Assembly (NCBI RefSeq): GCF_001927285.1
Contig: NZ_MSIG01000014.1
Coordinates: forward strand, 1 to 64,000
Origin: Mongoliimonas terrestris
Lineage (GTDB): Bacteria; Pseudomonadota; Alphaproteobacteria; Rhizobiales; Pleomorphomonadaceae
DNA length: 64,000 nt
Direction: 5' to 3'
Within the stretch, counting starts at the first letter, position 1, and every line of letters starts with the position of its first letter. Under the pieces are notes generated by a model, which ran no database searches, was not told the origin of the DNA, and saw only the letters and a program-made list of their open reading frames with translations. Shown here in pieces: positions 8,195 through 16,846 of this stretch. A program made the translations under genes and the position numbers.

Positions 8195-8800
8195 ATGACA
8201 ACCAGTTCCGGCCAGCCACGATCCGCCATCCGAGTCGCCGTGATCGATGACAATCAGGTGCGCGCCGCCATCTTGGAGGATGGCCTGCGCGAGGCGGGCA
8301 TTGTCGAGATCACCGTGCTGACGGGCATGGCCAACCTCCTGAAGCGGCTCGTCGCCATTGACCCGGACGTGGTCATCATCGACCTGGAGAACCCTAGCCG
8401 CGACGTGCTGGAGCAGATGTTCCAGGTCAGCCGCGTCGTCTCGCGCCCGGTGGCGATGTTCGTGGACCAGTCCGACGCGGCGACCACCGAGGCGGCGATA
8501 GAGGCCGGGGTGTCGGCCTATGTGGTGGACGGGCTGAAGAAGGAGCGCATCAAGTCCATCCTTGAGATGGCGGTCAGCCGCTTCAACGTCTTCTCACGGC
8601 TTCAGAACGAACTCGCGCAGGCCCGCAACGAACTCGCCGAGCGCAAGCTGATCGAGCGGGCCAAGGGCATCTTGATGAAGCACCGGGGCTTCACCGAGGA
8701 GGAGGCCCATGCGGCGCTGCGCAAGGCGGCGATGAATGAGAACAAGCGCATGCACGAGATCGCCCAGAGCGTGATCACGGCGGCGCAATTGCTCGGCTGA
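8195..8800 (+). CDS. nasT: NasT, ANTAR-type nitrate antiterminator
   Basis: 201-residue response-regulator-like protein: a receiver domain (IRVAVIDDNQVRAAILEDGL; PDVVIIDLENPSRD) followed by a C-terminal ANTAR RNA-binding domain (KLIERAKGILMKHRGFTEEE; HEIAQSVITAAQ). NasT binds paired hairpins in the leader of nitrate assimilation mRNAs and prevents termination; NasS holds it inactive without nitrate or nitrite. The nasS gene follows, and a matching leader lies before nrtA. I choose ATG 8195 because longer frames run back into the integrase scar. Confidence 0.9.
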   Translation: MTTSSGQPRSAIRVAVIDDNQVRAAILEDGLREAGIVEITVLTGMANLLKRLVAIDPDVVIIDLENPSRDVLEQMFQVSRVVSRPVAMFVDQSDAATTEAAIEAGVSAYVVDGLKKERIKSILEMAVSRFNVFSRLQNELAQARNELAERKLIERAKGILMKHRGFTEEEAHAALRKAAMNENKRMHEIAQSVITAAQLLG

Positions 8801-8856
8801 ACACCGGGCGGCGGCGTCCAACGGCGGGCGCACCAAGGCGACGAAGCCGCACCGTT

Positions 8857-8874
8857 CGGATCCGATCGGATCCG
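8857..8874. repeat. 18-bp perfect palindrome upstream of nasS
   Basis: CGGATCCGATCGGATCCG is fully self-complementary and lies in the 129-bp gap between nasT and nasS. It could be a protein-binding site or an RNA hairpin in the nasT-nasS transcript; nothing else in the window repeats it. Confidence 0.45.
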
Positions 8875-8929
8875 TGAGCGCAATGCCGTGCGCGGACCGG
8901 ATGCCGGTCTGCTGCCGACGACAGAATAG

Positions 8930-10249
8930 GTGGACAGCGTGCTAGAGGACGACACTTCGATCGAGGAGGAGCGGATCGGCGCCCTTCGGGCGGTCGGCAA
9001 CGATCCGATCGCGACGGATCCGTCCGCGCCGACCGTCGTCCGTGCGGGCTTCATTCCGCTCGTGGACAGCGCGGCCCTGGTCGTGGCGGCCCGCAAGGGT
9101 TTCGCCACCGCCGAGGGACTCGCGATCGAGCTCGTGCAGCACACCAGTTGGGCAGCCCTTCGCGACAGGCTCGCGGTCGGCCATCTGGATGTTGCCCACA
9201 TGCTGGCGCCGCAGCCGATCGCCGCCTCGCTCGGCGTCGGCGGGTTCGCGGTGCCGATGGCGGTGCCGATGGCGCTCGGCCTTGGCGGCAACGCCATCAC
9301 CGTGTCGACGGACCTCTGGTCGGAGCTTCAGGCGGCCGGGGCGGTCGCCGGCGGCGGGCCGGCGGCACTCGGCGCCGCGCTGAAGGCGGTGGTGGCGCGC
9401 CGGCCAAGGCCGCTCATCTTCGCCATGGTTCACCCCTTCTCGTCCCACAACTACGAGCTGCGCTACTTCCTCGCCGCCGCTGGCATCCATCCGGACAAGG
9501 ACGTCCGGCTCACGGTCGTTCCGCCGCCCTACATGGTGGAGGCCATCGAGAGCCGGCAGATCGACGGCTTCTGCGTGGGCGAACCGTGGAACAGCCTCGC
9601 CGTGGAGAGCGGCGCCGGCGTCCTTCTCCTGGCGAAAGCCGAACTCTGGCGCTCAAGCCCCTGCAAGGTGCTCGGGCTGCGGACGGCCTTCGCCGAACGC
9701 GCGCCGGCGACTGTGGCGGCCCTCGTCCGGGCCGTGGAGCGCTCGGCCCGCTGGGCGGACGACCCGGCAAACCGCGCCGAACTCGCGCACCTTCTCGCCG
9801 AGCCCGGCCTCGTCGGCGTCGACGCGCCGATCGTGGAGCGCGCCTTGTCCGGCCAACTCGTCCGCGAACGTGGCGCCGCGCCGCTGCCGCAACCGGACTT
9901 CCTGACCTTCCACGGCCGAGCGGCCACCTTCCCCTGGCGCAGCCACGCGCTCTGGTTCTACAGCCAGATGGTCCGCTGGGGACAGATCCCGCCGACGCCC
10001 GAGGCTGAGGCAGCCGCGGCGGCCACCTATCGTCCGGATCTCTACCGGGCCGCGCTCGCCGGCACCGACGCCATCCTGCCGTCGGCCTCCTCCAAGCTGG
10101 AGGGCGCGCTTACGGCGGAGCGGTCGGTGGGCACCAGCCACGGACGCCTCGACCTCGGCCCCGATCCCTTCTTCGACGGCCGCGTGTTCGACCCGGAGGA
10201 CATCGCCGGTTATGTCGCCGGCTTCTCGTTGCGGGCGGATCCGCCCTGA
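8930..10249 (+). CDS. nasS: NasS, cytosolic nitrate/nitrite sensor
   Basis: 439-residue protein of the NrtA/CmpA nitrate-binding family but without any signal peptide or lipobox, the hallmark of NasS. Shared family blocks include VRAGFIPLVDSAALVVAARK, FAMVHPFSSHNYELRYFLAA, IDGFCVGEPWN and TFPWRSHALWFYSQM. NasS binds NasT and releases it when nitrate or nitrite is bound. It starts at a GTG (8930). It lies between nasT and the nrt operon it controls, and is clearly paralogous to the exported NrtA encoded next. Confidence 0.9.
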   Translation: MDSVLEDDTSIEEERIGALRAVGNDPIATDPSAPTVVRAGFIPLVDSAALVVAARKGFATAEGLAIELVQHTSWAALRDRLAVGHLDVAHMLAPQPIAASLGVGGFAVPMAVPMALGLGGNAITVSTDLWSELQAAGAVAGGGPAALGAALKAVVARRPRPLIFAMVHPFSSHNYELRYFLAAAGIHPDKDVRLTVVPPPYMVEAIESRQIDGFCVGEPWNSLAVESGAGVLLLAKAELWRSSPCKVLGLRTAFAERAPATVAALVRAVERSARWADDPANRAELAHLLAEPGLVGVDAPIVERALSGQLVRERGAAPLPQPDFLTFHGRAATFPWRSHALWFYSQMVRWGQIPPTPEAEAAAAATYRPDLYRAALAGTDAILPSASSKLEGALTAERSVGTSHGRLDLGPDPFFDGRVFDPEDIAGYVAGFSLRADPP

Positions 10250-10310
10250 TTACGAAGCAGGCAGTATGCCTAGGGCCACAGCCTACTGACTAGGCGCCCG
10301 ACCCGATGCC

Positions 10311-10418
10311 GCTGTCGCGGCGCGACAGCCGGGAGAGCGGAAAGGGAGCGGTTTTCCAACCGACGACCGGTTGGCACGCCAGGTGCATGGAATGTGCTGA
10401 CTGCGCCAACGACGGCGC
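10311..10418 (+). promoter_or_regulatory. nas leader hairpins, putative NasT target
   Basis: Three perfect stem-loops stand in the 293-nt leader before nrtA. They are 10311-10329 (GCTGTCGC/GCGACAGC), 10356-10374 (CCAACCG/CGGTTGG, loop ACGAC) and 10403-10418 (GCGCC/GGCGC). The last closes the hexaloop AACGAC, with A at position 1 and G at position 4, the signature of ANTAR targets. A terminator follows, as expected for an antitermination leader. Which hairpin is the second ANTAR element is uncertain. Confidence 0.65.
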
Positions 10419-10462
10419 TTCTTCCTCAGATGATTCGCCCGAAGCCGGGCCCACCGCGCGAC

Positions 10463-10518
10463 GCCGCCGGACCGAAGATGCTCCTCCTCCCGGGAGCCCT
10501 TTGGCCGGCGGCTTTTTT
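10463..10518 (+). terminator. Leader terminator before nrtA
   Basis: GCCGCCGG (10463-10470) pairs with CCGGCGGC (10505-10512) and is followed directly by six T residues and, after CG, five more. It lies 25 bp upstream of the nrtA start, so transcription must be antiterminated for the nrt-nir-nas genes to be expressed. This fits control by NasT. Confidence 0.7.
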
Positions 10519-10542
10519 CGTTTTTCAATCGGGGCAGAGACC

Positions 10543-11880
10543 ATGACCGAGACGACGAAGACCGGCCCGAACGCCGGGGCCACGACCGACGCAGGCGCCG
10601 GACTGGACCGCCGCCGCTTCCTGAAGACGACCGCCGCGACAGCCGCCACGGCCGCTCTCTTCACCGCCATCAAGGCGACCTTTCCGGGTGGCGCGTTTGC
10701 TGCCGGCACGGGTCCGGAGGTGAAGGGCACCAAGCTCGGCTTCATTGCGCTCACCGACGCCTCTCCGCTGATCGTCGCCAAGGAGAAGGGGATCTTCGAC
10801 AAGCACGGCCTGCCCGAGATGGAGGTGCTGAAGCAGGCCTCCTGGGGCGCGACCCGCGACAATCTGGTGCTCGGCCTGGAGGGCGGCGGCATCGACGGCG
10901 CGCACATCCTGACGCCGATGCCCTACCTGATCTCGGCCGGCAAGGTGACGCAGAACAACGTGCCGCTGCCGATGGTGATCCTCGCCCGCCTCAACCTCGA
11001 CGCCCAGGGGATCTCGGTCGCGCAGGAATACGCGGACTTGAAGGTCGGCGTCGAGGCCGGCGTCCTCAAGGAGGTCTTCGCCAAGAAGGCCGCCGCCGGC
11101 GCCATGGCCAAGGTGGCGATGACCTTTCCGGGCGGCACCCACGACCTCTGGATCCGCTACTGGCTCGCCGCCGGCGGCATCGATCCGGACAAGGACGTGG
11201 AGACCATCGTGGTGCCGCCGCCGCAGATGGTGGCCAACATGAAGGTCGGCACTATGGACGCCTTCTGCGTCGGCGAGCCCTGGAACGAGCAGCTCGTCAA
11301 CCAGGGCATCGGCTACACCGCCTGCAACACGGCGGAGATCTGGAACCGGCATCCGGAGAAGTCGCTCGGCATGCGCCGCGACTTCGTGGAGAAGCACCCG
11401 GTCGCGAGCCAAGCCATCCTGATGGCCGTCATGGAAGCGCAGCAGTGGTGCGACGACATGGCGAACAAGGACGAACTCGCCGCCATTGTCGGCAAGCGCG
11501 CCTGGTTCAACGTGCCTCCGAAGGACATCGTCGACCGGATCAAGGGCGAATACGACTACGGCAACGGCAAGGTCGTCGCCGACAGCCCGCACTTCATGAA
11601 GTTCTGGCGGGACGACGCCTCCTTCCCCTTCAAGAGCCACGACACCTGGTTCCTCGCCGAGGACATCCGCTGGGGCAAGTTCGCGCCCGAAACGGACATC
11701 AAGGCCCTCGTCGCCGAGGTGAACCGCTCCGATCTCTGGCGCGAGGCCGCCAAGACCCTCGGCATCGCCGGCCCGGCTTCCGACAGCCGCGGCGCCGAGA
11801 CCTTCTTCGACGGCAAGGTCTTCGACCCGGAAAACCCCGGAGCCTACCTGGAGAGCCTCGCCATCAGCCGGATGGCGTGA
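10543..11880 (+). CDS. nrtA: NrtA, nitrate ABC substrate-binding protein
   Basis: 445-residue periplasmic nitrate/nitrite binding protein. It has a Tat-type signal (RRRFLK, then an Ala/Thr-rich hydrophobic stretch ending GAFAAG) and the family blocks GTKLGFIALTDASPLIVAKE, GGTHDLWIRYWLAAGG, MDAFCVGEPWNEQ and FPFKSHDTWFLAEDIRWGKF. ATG 10543 is chosen because upstream in-frame codons lie inside the leader terminator. It is the first gene after the NasT-controlled leader and is followed by the permease and ATPase. Twin-arginine export fits known NrtA relatives in alphaproteobacteria. Confidence 0.92.
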   Translation: MTETTKTGPNAGATTDAGAGLDRRRFLKTTAATAATAALFTAIKATFPGGAFAAGTGPEVKGTKLGFIALTDASPLIVAKEKGIFDKHGLPEMEVLKQASWGATRDNLVLGLEGGGIDGAHILTPMPYLISAGKVTQNNVPLPMVILARLNLDAQGISVAQEYADLKVGVEAGVLKEVFAKKAAAGAMAKVAMTFPGGTHDLWIRYWLAAGGIDPDKDVETIVVPPPQMVANMKVGTMDAFCVGEPWNEQLVNQGIGYTACNTAEIWNRHPEKSLGMRRDFVEKHPVASQAILMAVMEAQQWCDDMANKDELAAIVGKRAWFNVPPKDIVDRIKGEYDYGNGKVVADSPHFMKFWRDDASFPFKSHDTWFLAEDIRWGKFAPETDIKALVAEVNRSDLWREAAKTLGIAGPASDSRGAETFFDGKVFDPENPGAYLESLAISRMA

Positions 11881-11902
11881 CGGGCGAGGGGTACGCGCCG
11901 GG

Positions 11903-12030
11903 CCACCCCCCACCCCGACCCTCCCCCTCAAGGGGGGAGGGAGTTCGTTGCGGATCCGCTGCCTGATCCGCCGACCGGCACCGTTGTCGTCCCCTCCCCC
12001 CTTGAGGGGGAGGGACAGGGTGGGGGGTGG
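11903..12030. repeat. Long imperfect palindrome between nrtA and nrtB
   Basis: Two arms of about 40 nt (11903-11942 and 11991-12030) are near-exact inverted copies, each a purine/pyrimidine block (CCACCCCCCACCCC, then CTCCCCCTCAAGGGGGGAGG). The RNA would form a very stable hairpin with a loop of about 48 nt. A similar but not identical palindrome lies at 16633-16793 in the same operon. This looks like an interspersed palindromic intergenic element; an effect on nrtA versus downstream expression is possible. Confidence 0.75.
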
Positions 12031-12083
12031 CTCCCGCGACCGCAGCCGCCCTTGAACACATACCTCGAAGCCAGGACCAGCCC

Positions 12084-12983
12084 ATGCCCACCACCGCCCT
12101 CAAGATCGCCAAGCCCGCCGCGAAGGCCGCGGCTCTCGGCCCGGCAACCGTCGTGCCGCTGCCGGTAAAGGCACAGCCGTCCGGCGCGCGCCTCCTGGCT
12201 GTCGCCCGCCGGACGGCGGAACTGGTCGTTCCGCCGGCCGTCGTGCTCGCCGTCCTGCTCCTCGTCTGGGAGGTCACCTGTTCGTCTCCGACGGCCAGCC
12301 TGCCGCCGCCGAGCGTGATCGTCACCGACAGCTGGGAACTGATCGTCGCGCCCTTCTATGACAACGGCGGGATCGACAAGGGCCTCGGCTGGCATCTGAT
12401 CGCGTCGCTGCAGCGGGTCGCGGTGGGCTATGCGATCGCCGCCGTCGTCGGCATCGCCGTCGGCGTGCTGATCGGCCAGTCGCTCTGGGCGATGCGCGGC
12501 CTCGACCCGATCTTCCAGGTTCTCCGCACCGTTCCGCCGCTCGCCTGGCTGCCGCTCTCGCTCGCCGCCTTCCGCGACGGCGAACCGTCGGCGATCTTCG
12601 TCATCTTCATCACGGCGGTCTGGCCGGTGATCATCAACACCGCGGTCGGCATTCGCAACATTCCTTCGGACTACGTCAACGTCGCCCGGGTGATCCGCCT
12701 CAACAGTCTGGAGTATTTCGCCAAGATCATGATCCCGGCGGCCGCGCCCTACATCTTCACGGGGCTCAGAATCGGTGTCGGTCTCTCCTGGCTCGCCATC
12801 GTGGCGGCGGAGATGCTGATCGGCGGCGTCGGCATCGGCTTCTTCATCTGGGACGCGTGGAACTCGTCCCTCATCTCCGACATCATCGTGGCGCTCGTCT
12901 ACGTCGGCCTGACCGGGTTCTTCCTGGATCGGCTGGTCGCCTTCGTCGCCCTCCTCGTCACCCGCGGCACCGCGACCAGCTGA
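12084..12983 (+). CDS. nrtB: NrtB, nitrate ABC permease
   Basis: 299-residue inner-membrane permease of the NitT/TauT/Nrt class. It has an N-terminal helix (VVPPAVVLAVLLLVWEVT) and several further segments including GYAIAAVVGIAVGVLIGQSL and AIFVIFITAVWPVIINTAVG. The EAA-like loop that contacts the ATPase follows (NVARVIRLNSLEYFAKIMIP). ATG 12084 has AGGA upstream; an earlier frame starts inside the palindrome and is rejected. It is followed by the ATPase after 12 bp. Confidence 0.92.
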   Translation: MPTTALKIAKPAAKAAALGPATVVPLPVKAQPSGARLLAVARRTAELVVPPAVVLAVLLLVWEVTCSSPTASLPPPSVIVTDSWELIVAPFYDNGGIDKGLGWHLIASLQRVAVGYAIAAVVGIAVGVLIGQSLWAMRGLDPIFQVLRTVPPLAWLPLSLAAFRDGEPSAIFVIFITAVWPVIINTAVGIRNIPSDYVNVARVIRLNSLEYFAKIMIPAAAPYIFTGLRIGVGLSWLAIVAAEMLIGGVGIGFFIWDAWNSSLISDIIVALVYVGLTGFFLDRLVAFVALLVTRGTATS

Positions 12984-12995
12984 AGGCGAGCCGTC

Positions 12996-13793
12996 ATGAG
13001 CAAGGCCTATCTCTCCATCGAAGCCGTGGACAAGACCTTCACGCGCGGCGGCGTCTCCTCCGAGGTGCTGAAGGGCGTCAGCCTGGAAATCGCCAGGGGC
13101 GAATACGTGTCGATCATCGGCCACTCCGGCTGCGGCAAGTCCACCCTCCTCAACCTTATCGCCGGCCTTACCCCGGTGACCTCGGGCGCGATCCTTCTCG
13201 ACAACCAGGCGGTCGAGCAGCCTGGGCCGGATCGGGCGGTGGTGTTCCAGAACCACTCGCTGCTGCCCTGGCTCACCGTCTACGAGAACGTCGCGCTCGC
13301 CGTCGACAAGGTGTTCGGCCGAAGCCGCACCCGGGCGGAGCGGCACGACTGGACGATGCGCAACCTGGAACTCGTCCACATGGGCCACGCCAAGGACAAG
13401 CGGCCCTCGGAGATCTCCGGCGGCATGAAGCAGCGCGTCGGCATCGCCCGGGCGCTCGCCATGGAGCCGAAGGTGCTGCTCCTCGACGAGCCTTTCGGCG
13501 CCCTCGACGCCCTGACCCGTGCGCACCTGCAGGACCAGGTGATGCAGATCCACGCCTCGCTCGGCAACACGGTGATCATGATCACCCACGACGTCGACGA
13601 GGCGGTGCTCCTGTCCGACCGGATCGTGATGCTGACCAACGGCCCCGCCGCCCGGGTGGGCGAGGTGCTGGACGTGCCGCTGGAGCGGCCGCGTCGGCGG
13701 ATCGAGCTCGCCGCGGATCCGACCTACATCCGCTGCCGCTCCGCGGTGCTGAAGTTCCTCTACGAGCGCAACCGCTTCGTGGAAGCGGCCTGA
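12996..13793 (+). CDS. nrtD: Nitrate ABC transporter ATPase
   Basis: 265-residue ABC ATPase with Walker A (GHSGCGKSTLL), signature (ISGGMKQRVGIARAL), Walker B (VLLLDEPFGALD) and switch His (IMITHDVDEAV). It lacks the NrtA-like C-terminal regulatory domain of cyanobacterial NrtC, so it corresponds to NrtD, or NasD of Klebsiella. It completes the NrtA-NrtB importer and is followed after 4 bp by nirB. Confidence 0.9.
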   Translation: MSKAYLSIEAVDKTFTRGGVSSEVLKGVSLEIARGEYVSIIGHSGCGKSTLLNLIAGLTPVTSGAILLDNQAVEQPGPDRAVVFQNHSLLPWLTVYENVALAVDKVFGRSRTRAERHDWTMRNLELVHMGHAKDKRPSEISGGMKQRVGIARALAMEPKVLLLDEPFGALDALTRAHLQDQVMQIHASLGNTVIMITHDVDEAVLLSDRIVMLTNGPAARVGEVLDVPLERPRRRIELAADPTYIRCRSAVLKFLYERNRFVEAA

Positions 13794-13797
13794 GGAC

Positions 13798-16254
13798 ATG
13801 CCCATGACCAGACAGAAGCTCATCGTCGTCGGCAACGGCATGGCCGCCGGGCGGGTGCTGGAGCACCTGTTCGAAGAGGCGCCGGATGCCTTCGACGTCA
13901 CCGTGTTCAACGCCGAGCCGCGGGTGAACTACAACCGCATCATGCTCTCGCCGGTCCTCTCCGGCGAGAAGGCCTACGAGGACATTCTCATCCACGACGA
14001 CGCCTGGTACGCCGAACGCGGGGTGACCCTTGTCAAGGGCGTGGCGATCGGGGCCGTCAACCGCGAGACGAAGACCGTCCGGGCGACGGACGGCACGGTC
14101 CACGGCTACGACAAGCTGCTGATCGCCACGGGATCGAACCCGGTGATCATCCCGCTGCCGGGCAAGGACCTGCCGGGCGTCGTCACGTACCGCGACCTCG
14201 ACGACGTGGAGAAGATGATCGCGGCGGCGAACGCCGGTGGACGCGCGGTGGTGATCGGCGGCGGCCTCCTTGGGTTGGAGGCGGCCGCGGGCCTGAAGGC
14301 GCAAGGCATGGACGTCACCGTCCTCCACCTGATGCCGACGCTGATGGAGCGTCAGCTCGATCCGGCGGCGGGCTATCTCCTGCAGCGGGCGATCGAGGCG
14401 CGCGGCATCGAGGTGGTCTGCAAGGCCAACACCCACGCCATCCTGGGCGAGACCCGCGTCGAAGGCGTCCGCCTCGACGACGGGCGGGAGATCGCGGCGA
14501 GCCTCGTCGTCATGGCGGTCGGCATCCGGCCGAACATGGGCCTCGCCAAGGCGGCGGGTCTCGACGTCAACCGCGGCGTCCTCGTCGATGACGCCATGCG
14601 CACCTCCGACCCGGACATCTACGCAGTCGGTGAGTGCGTGGAGCACCGCGGCGCCTGTTACGGCCTGGTGGCGCCGCTCTACGAGATGGCGAAGGTGGCC
14701 GCGCAGGGCCTCCTCGGCGCGCCGGGCACCTATACCGGCTCTGTCACCGCCACCAAGTTGAAGGTGACCGGCATCGACCTCTTCTCCGCCGGCGACTTCG
14801 CGGACGCCAAGGGCCGCGAGGAGATCGTGCTCCGCGACGCGGCGCGCGGCGTCTACAAGCGCCTCGTCCTGGAAGGCAACCGGCTCGTCGGCGCGGTCCT
14901 TTACGGCGACACCGCGGACGGCACCTGGTTCTTCGACATGGTGCGCAGCGGCACCGACATCTCGGACCTCAGGGAGATGCTGATCTTCGGCCCCGCATTC
15001 TCGGGAGCCACCCCGCTGGACCCTACGGCGGCCGTTGCAGCCTTGCCGGATGACGCTCCCATCTGCGGCTGCAACGGCGTCTGCAAGGGCAGGATCGTCA
15101 CGGCGATCACCGCCAAGGGGTTGTCGAGCCTCGACGAGGTGCGCACGCACACGAAGGCGTCGGCCTCCTGCGGCTCCTGCACGCCGCTCGTTGAAAAGCT
15201 CCTCACCGCAACCCTCGGCGACGCCTACGCGGCGGCGGCTGTCCAGCCGATGTGCAAGTGCACCGACCTCGGCCACGACGAGGTCCGGCGCCTGATCGTC
15301 GCCAAGAGCCTGAAATCCATTCCGGCCGTGATGCAGGAGCTGCAGTGGAAGACGAGCTGCGGCTGCGCCAAGTGCCGGCCGGCGCTCAACTACTATCTCC
15401 TCTGCGAATGGCCCGGCGACTACGTCGACGACCAGCAGTCACGCTTCATCAACGAGCGCGTCCACGCCAACATCCAGAAGGACGGCACCTATTCGGTGGT
15501 GCCGCGCATGTGGGGCGGCCTGACGACGCCGGACGAGCTGCGCGCCATCGCCGACGTCGCCGACAAGTTCAAGATCCCGACGGTGAAGGTCACCGGCGGG
15601 CAGCGCATCGACCTCCTGGGCGTGAAGAAGGAGGACCTGCCGGCGGTGTGGGCCGATCTCGGACGGGCCGGCATGATCTCGGGCGCCGCCTATGCCAAGG
15701 GCCTCAGGACCGTGAAGACCTGCGTCGGGTCGGAGTGGTGCCGCTTCGGCACGCAGGACTCCACCGGCCTCGGCGTCAAGCTGGAGAAGGCCATGTGGGG
15801 CTCCTGGACGCCGGCGAAGGTCAAGCTCGGCGTCTCGGGCTGCCCGCGCAACTGCGCCGAGGCGACCTGCAAGGACATCGGCGTCGTCTGCGTCGACACC
15901 GGCTACGAGATCCACTTCGCCGGCGCCGCGGGCATGCACGTGAAGGGCACGGAGGTGCTGACCCTCGTCGCCTCGGAAGCCGAGTGCATCGAGATCATCA
16001 TGGCGCTGACCCAGCTCTATCGCGAGCAGGGGCGCTATCTGGAGCGGATCTACAAGTGGGCCGACCGTGTCAGCGTCGCGACGATCCGCTCCCAGGTGGT
16101 GGACGACGTGCCGAAGCGGGCGGCGCTCTTGCAGCGCTTCCTCCTCAGCCAGGCCACCGCGCAGGTCGATCCGTGGGCGGAACGCGTCAAGGGCTTCGAG
16201 GCGCACGAGTTCTCGCCGATGGCCGAAGTCGGCAAGATGGAGGCGGCGGAATGA
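13798..16254 (+). CDS. nirB: NirB, assimilatory nitrite reductase large subunit
   Basis: 818-residue siroheme NAD(P)H nitrite reductase that reduces nitrite to ammonium. Order of domains: FAD/NAD(P)-binding oxidoreductase (residues 1-400, dinucleotide motifs VVGNGMAAGRVLE and VVIGGGLLGLEAAAGL), BFD-like [2Fe-2S] cysteines (ICGCNGVC, ASCGSC), then the ferredoxin-like and siroheme/[4Fe-4S] halves with CVGSEWCRFG and SGCPRNCAEA. The length is typical. ATG 13798 follows TGAGGA; ATG 13804 is an alternative. Its stop overlaps nirD. In Paracoccus the same subunit also supplies electrons for nitrate reduction, relevant here because no separate NasA reductase is seen. Confidence 0.95.
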   Translation: MPMTRQKLIVVGNGMAAGRVLEHLFEEAPDAFDVTVFNAEPRVNYNRIMLSPVLSGEKAYEDILIHDDAWYAERGVTLVKGVAIGAVNRETKTVRATDGTVHGYDKLLIATGSNPVIIPLPGKDLPGVVTYRDLDDVEKMIAAANAGGRAVVIGGGLLGLEAAAGLKAQGMDVTVLHLMPTLMERQLDPAAGYLLQRAIEARGIEVVCKANTHAILGETRVEGVRLDDGREIAASLVVMAVGIRPNMGLAKAAGLDVNRGVLVDDAMRTSDPDIYAVGECVEHRGACYGLVAPLYEMAKVAAQGLLGAPGTYTGSVTATKLKVTGIDLFSAGDFADAKGREEIVLRDAARGVYKRLVLEGNRLVGAVLYGDTADGTWFFDMVRSGTDISDLREMLIFGPAFSGATPLDPTAAVAALPDDAPICGCNGVCKGRIVTAITAKGLSSLDEVRTHTKASASCGSCTPLVEKLLTATLGDAYAAAAVQPMCKCTDLGHDEVRRLIVAKSLKSIPAVMQELQWKTSCGCAKCRPALNYYLLCEWPGDYVDDQQSRFINERVHANIQKDGTYSVVPRMWGGLTTPDELRAIADVADKFKIPTVKVTGGQRIDLLGVKKEDLPAVWADLGRAGMISGAAYAKGLRTVKTCVGSEWCRFGTQDSTGLGVKLEKAMWGSWTPAKVKLGVSGCPRNCAEATCKDIGVVCVDTGYEIHFAGAAGMHVKGTEVLTLVASEAECIEIIMALTQLYREQGRYLERIYKWADRVSVATIRSQVVDDVPKRAALLQRFLLSQATAQVDPWAERVKGFEAHEFSPMAEVGKMEAAE

Positions 16255-16604
16255 ACCGCGTGCTGCAAGGCCAGTTCGCCGCTGACTGGGTGGCGGTCGG
16301 CGCGGTCTCCGACATCCCGATCCAGGGCGCGCGCGTGGTGAAGAGCCGCCACGGCGACATCGCCGTCTTCCGGGCCGCCGACGACACGATCTTCGCCCTC
16401 CGCAACCGGTGCCCCCACAAGGGCGGCCCGCTCTCCGAAGGGATCGTGCACGGCCATTCGGTGACCTGTCCGCTCCACAACTGGGTGATCAGCCTGGAGA
16501 CAGGTGCCGTCGAAGGACCGGACGAGGGCTGCGCTCGGGTCATCGGAGTGAAGGTGGAGGATGGGACAGTGTTGCTGGACCTGTCCCGGTTGACTGTCTC
16601 ATAG
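16251..16604 (+). CDS. nirD: NirD, nitrite reductase small (Rieske) subunit
   Basis: 117-residue Rieske-type ferredoxin. The cluster ligands are in NRCPHKGGPLSEG and VTCPLHNWVI, as in NirD/NasG. It starts at the ATGA overlap with the nirB stop, so the two are translationally coupled. It mediates electron transfer in the NirBD complex and may also pass electrons towards NasA as NasG does in Paracoccus (established for that organism, inferred here). Confidence 0.93.
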   Translation: MNRVLQGQFAADWVAVGAVSDIPIQGARVVKSRHGDIAVFRAADDTIFALRNRCPHKGGPLSEGIVHGHSVTCPLHNWVISLETGAVEGPDEGCARVIGVKVEDGTVLLDLSRLTVS

Positions 16605-16632
16605 GGATGTTCGCCCGCCTCCGGCGGCCGAA

Positions 16633-16793
16633 ACCCCTCTCTCTAGCTCTCCCCCACAAGGGGGGGAGAGGACCTGTCGAGGATCCGGTGGGCAGTCGGG
16701 ACCGGGTGGGAAACGGCAGAGGTCGAGCGATGCCGCTCCATCCTCCGCAACCTGTCCTCTCCCCCCTTGTGGGGGAGAGTTAGAGAGAGGGGT
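16633..16793. repeat. Second long imperfect palindrome, nirD-nasA gap
   Basis: The arms 16633-16676 and 16750-16793 are inverted copies with only a few differences (ACCCCTCTCTCTAGCTCTCC against its complement), around a spacer of about 73 nt. The structure is the same type as 11903-12030: CT-rich arm, then CCCCCACAAGGGGGG. It fills the gap between nirD and nasA and may attenuate or protect the polycistronic mRNA. Confidence 0.75.
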
Positions 16794-16846
16794 GCCGGCG
16801 CCGCCCTCTCCCGAGAAGACCGCAAACTCCGTCGCCAAGAGCCCCC

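Noticed and set aside
10306..10542. Longer N-terminus for NrtA
   Set aside because: It would be translated through the leader hairpins and terminator; ATG 10543 gives a proper Tat signal.
11928..13910. Long minus-strand open frame of 660 codons
   Set aside because: It lies antisense to nrtB and nrtD, which have clear family motifs. Long antisense frames are expected at this GC content; several similar ones (for example 13582-15276 and 17681-19558) were rejected for the same reason.
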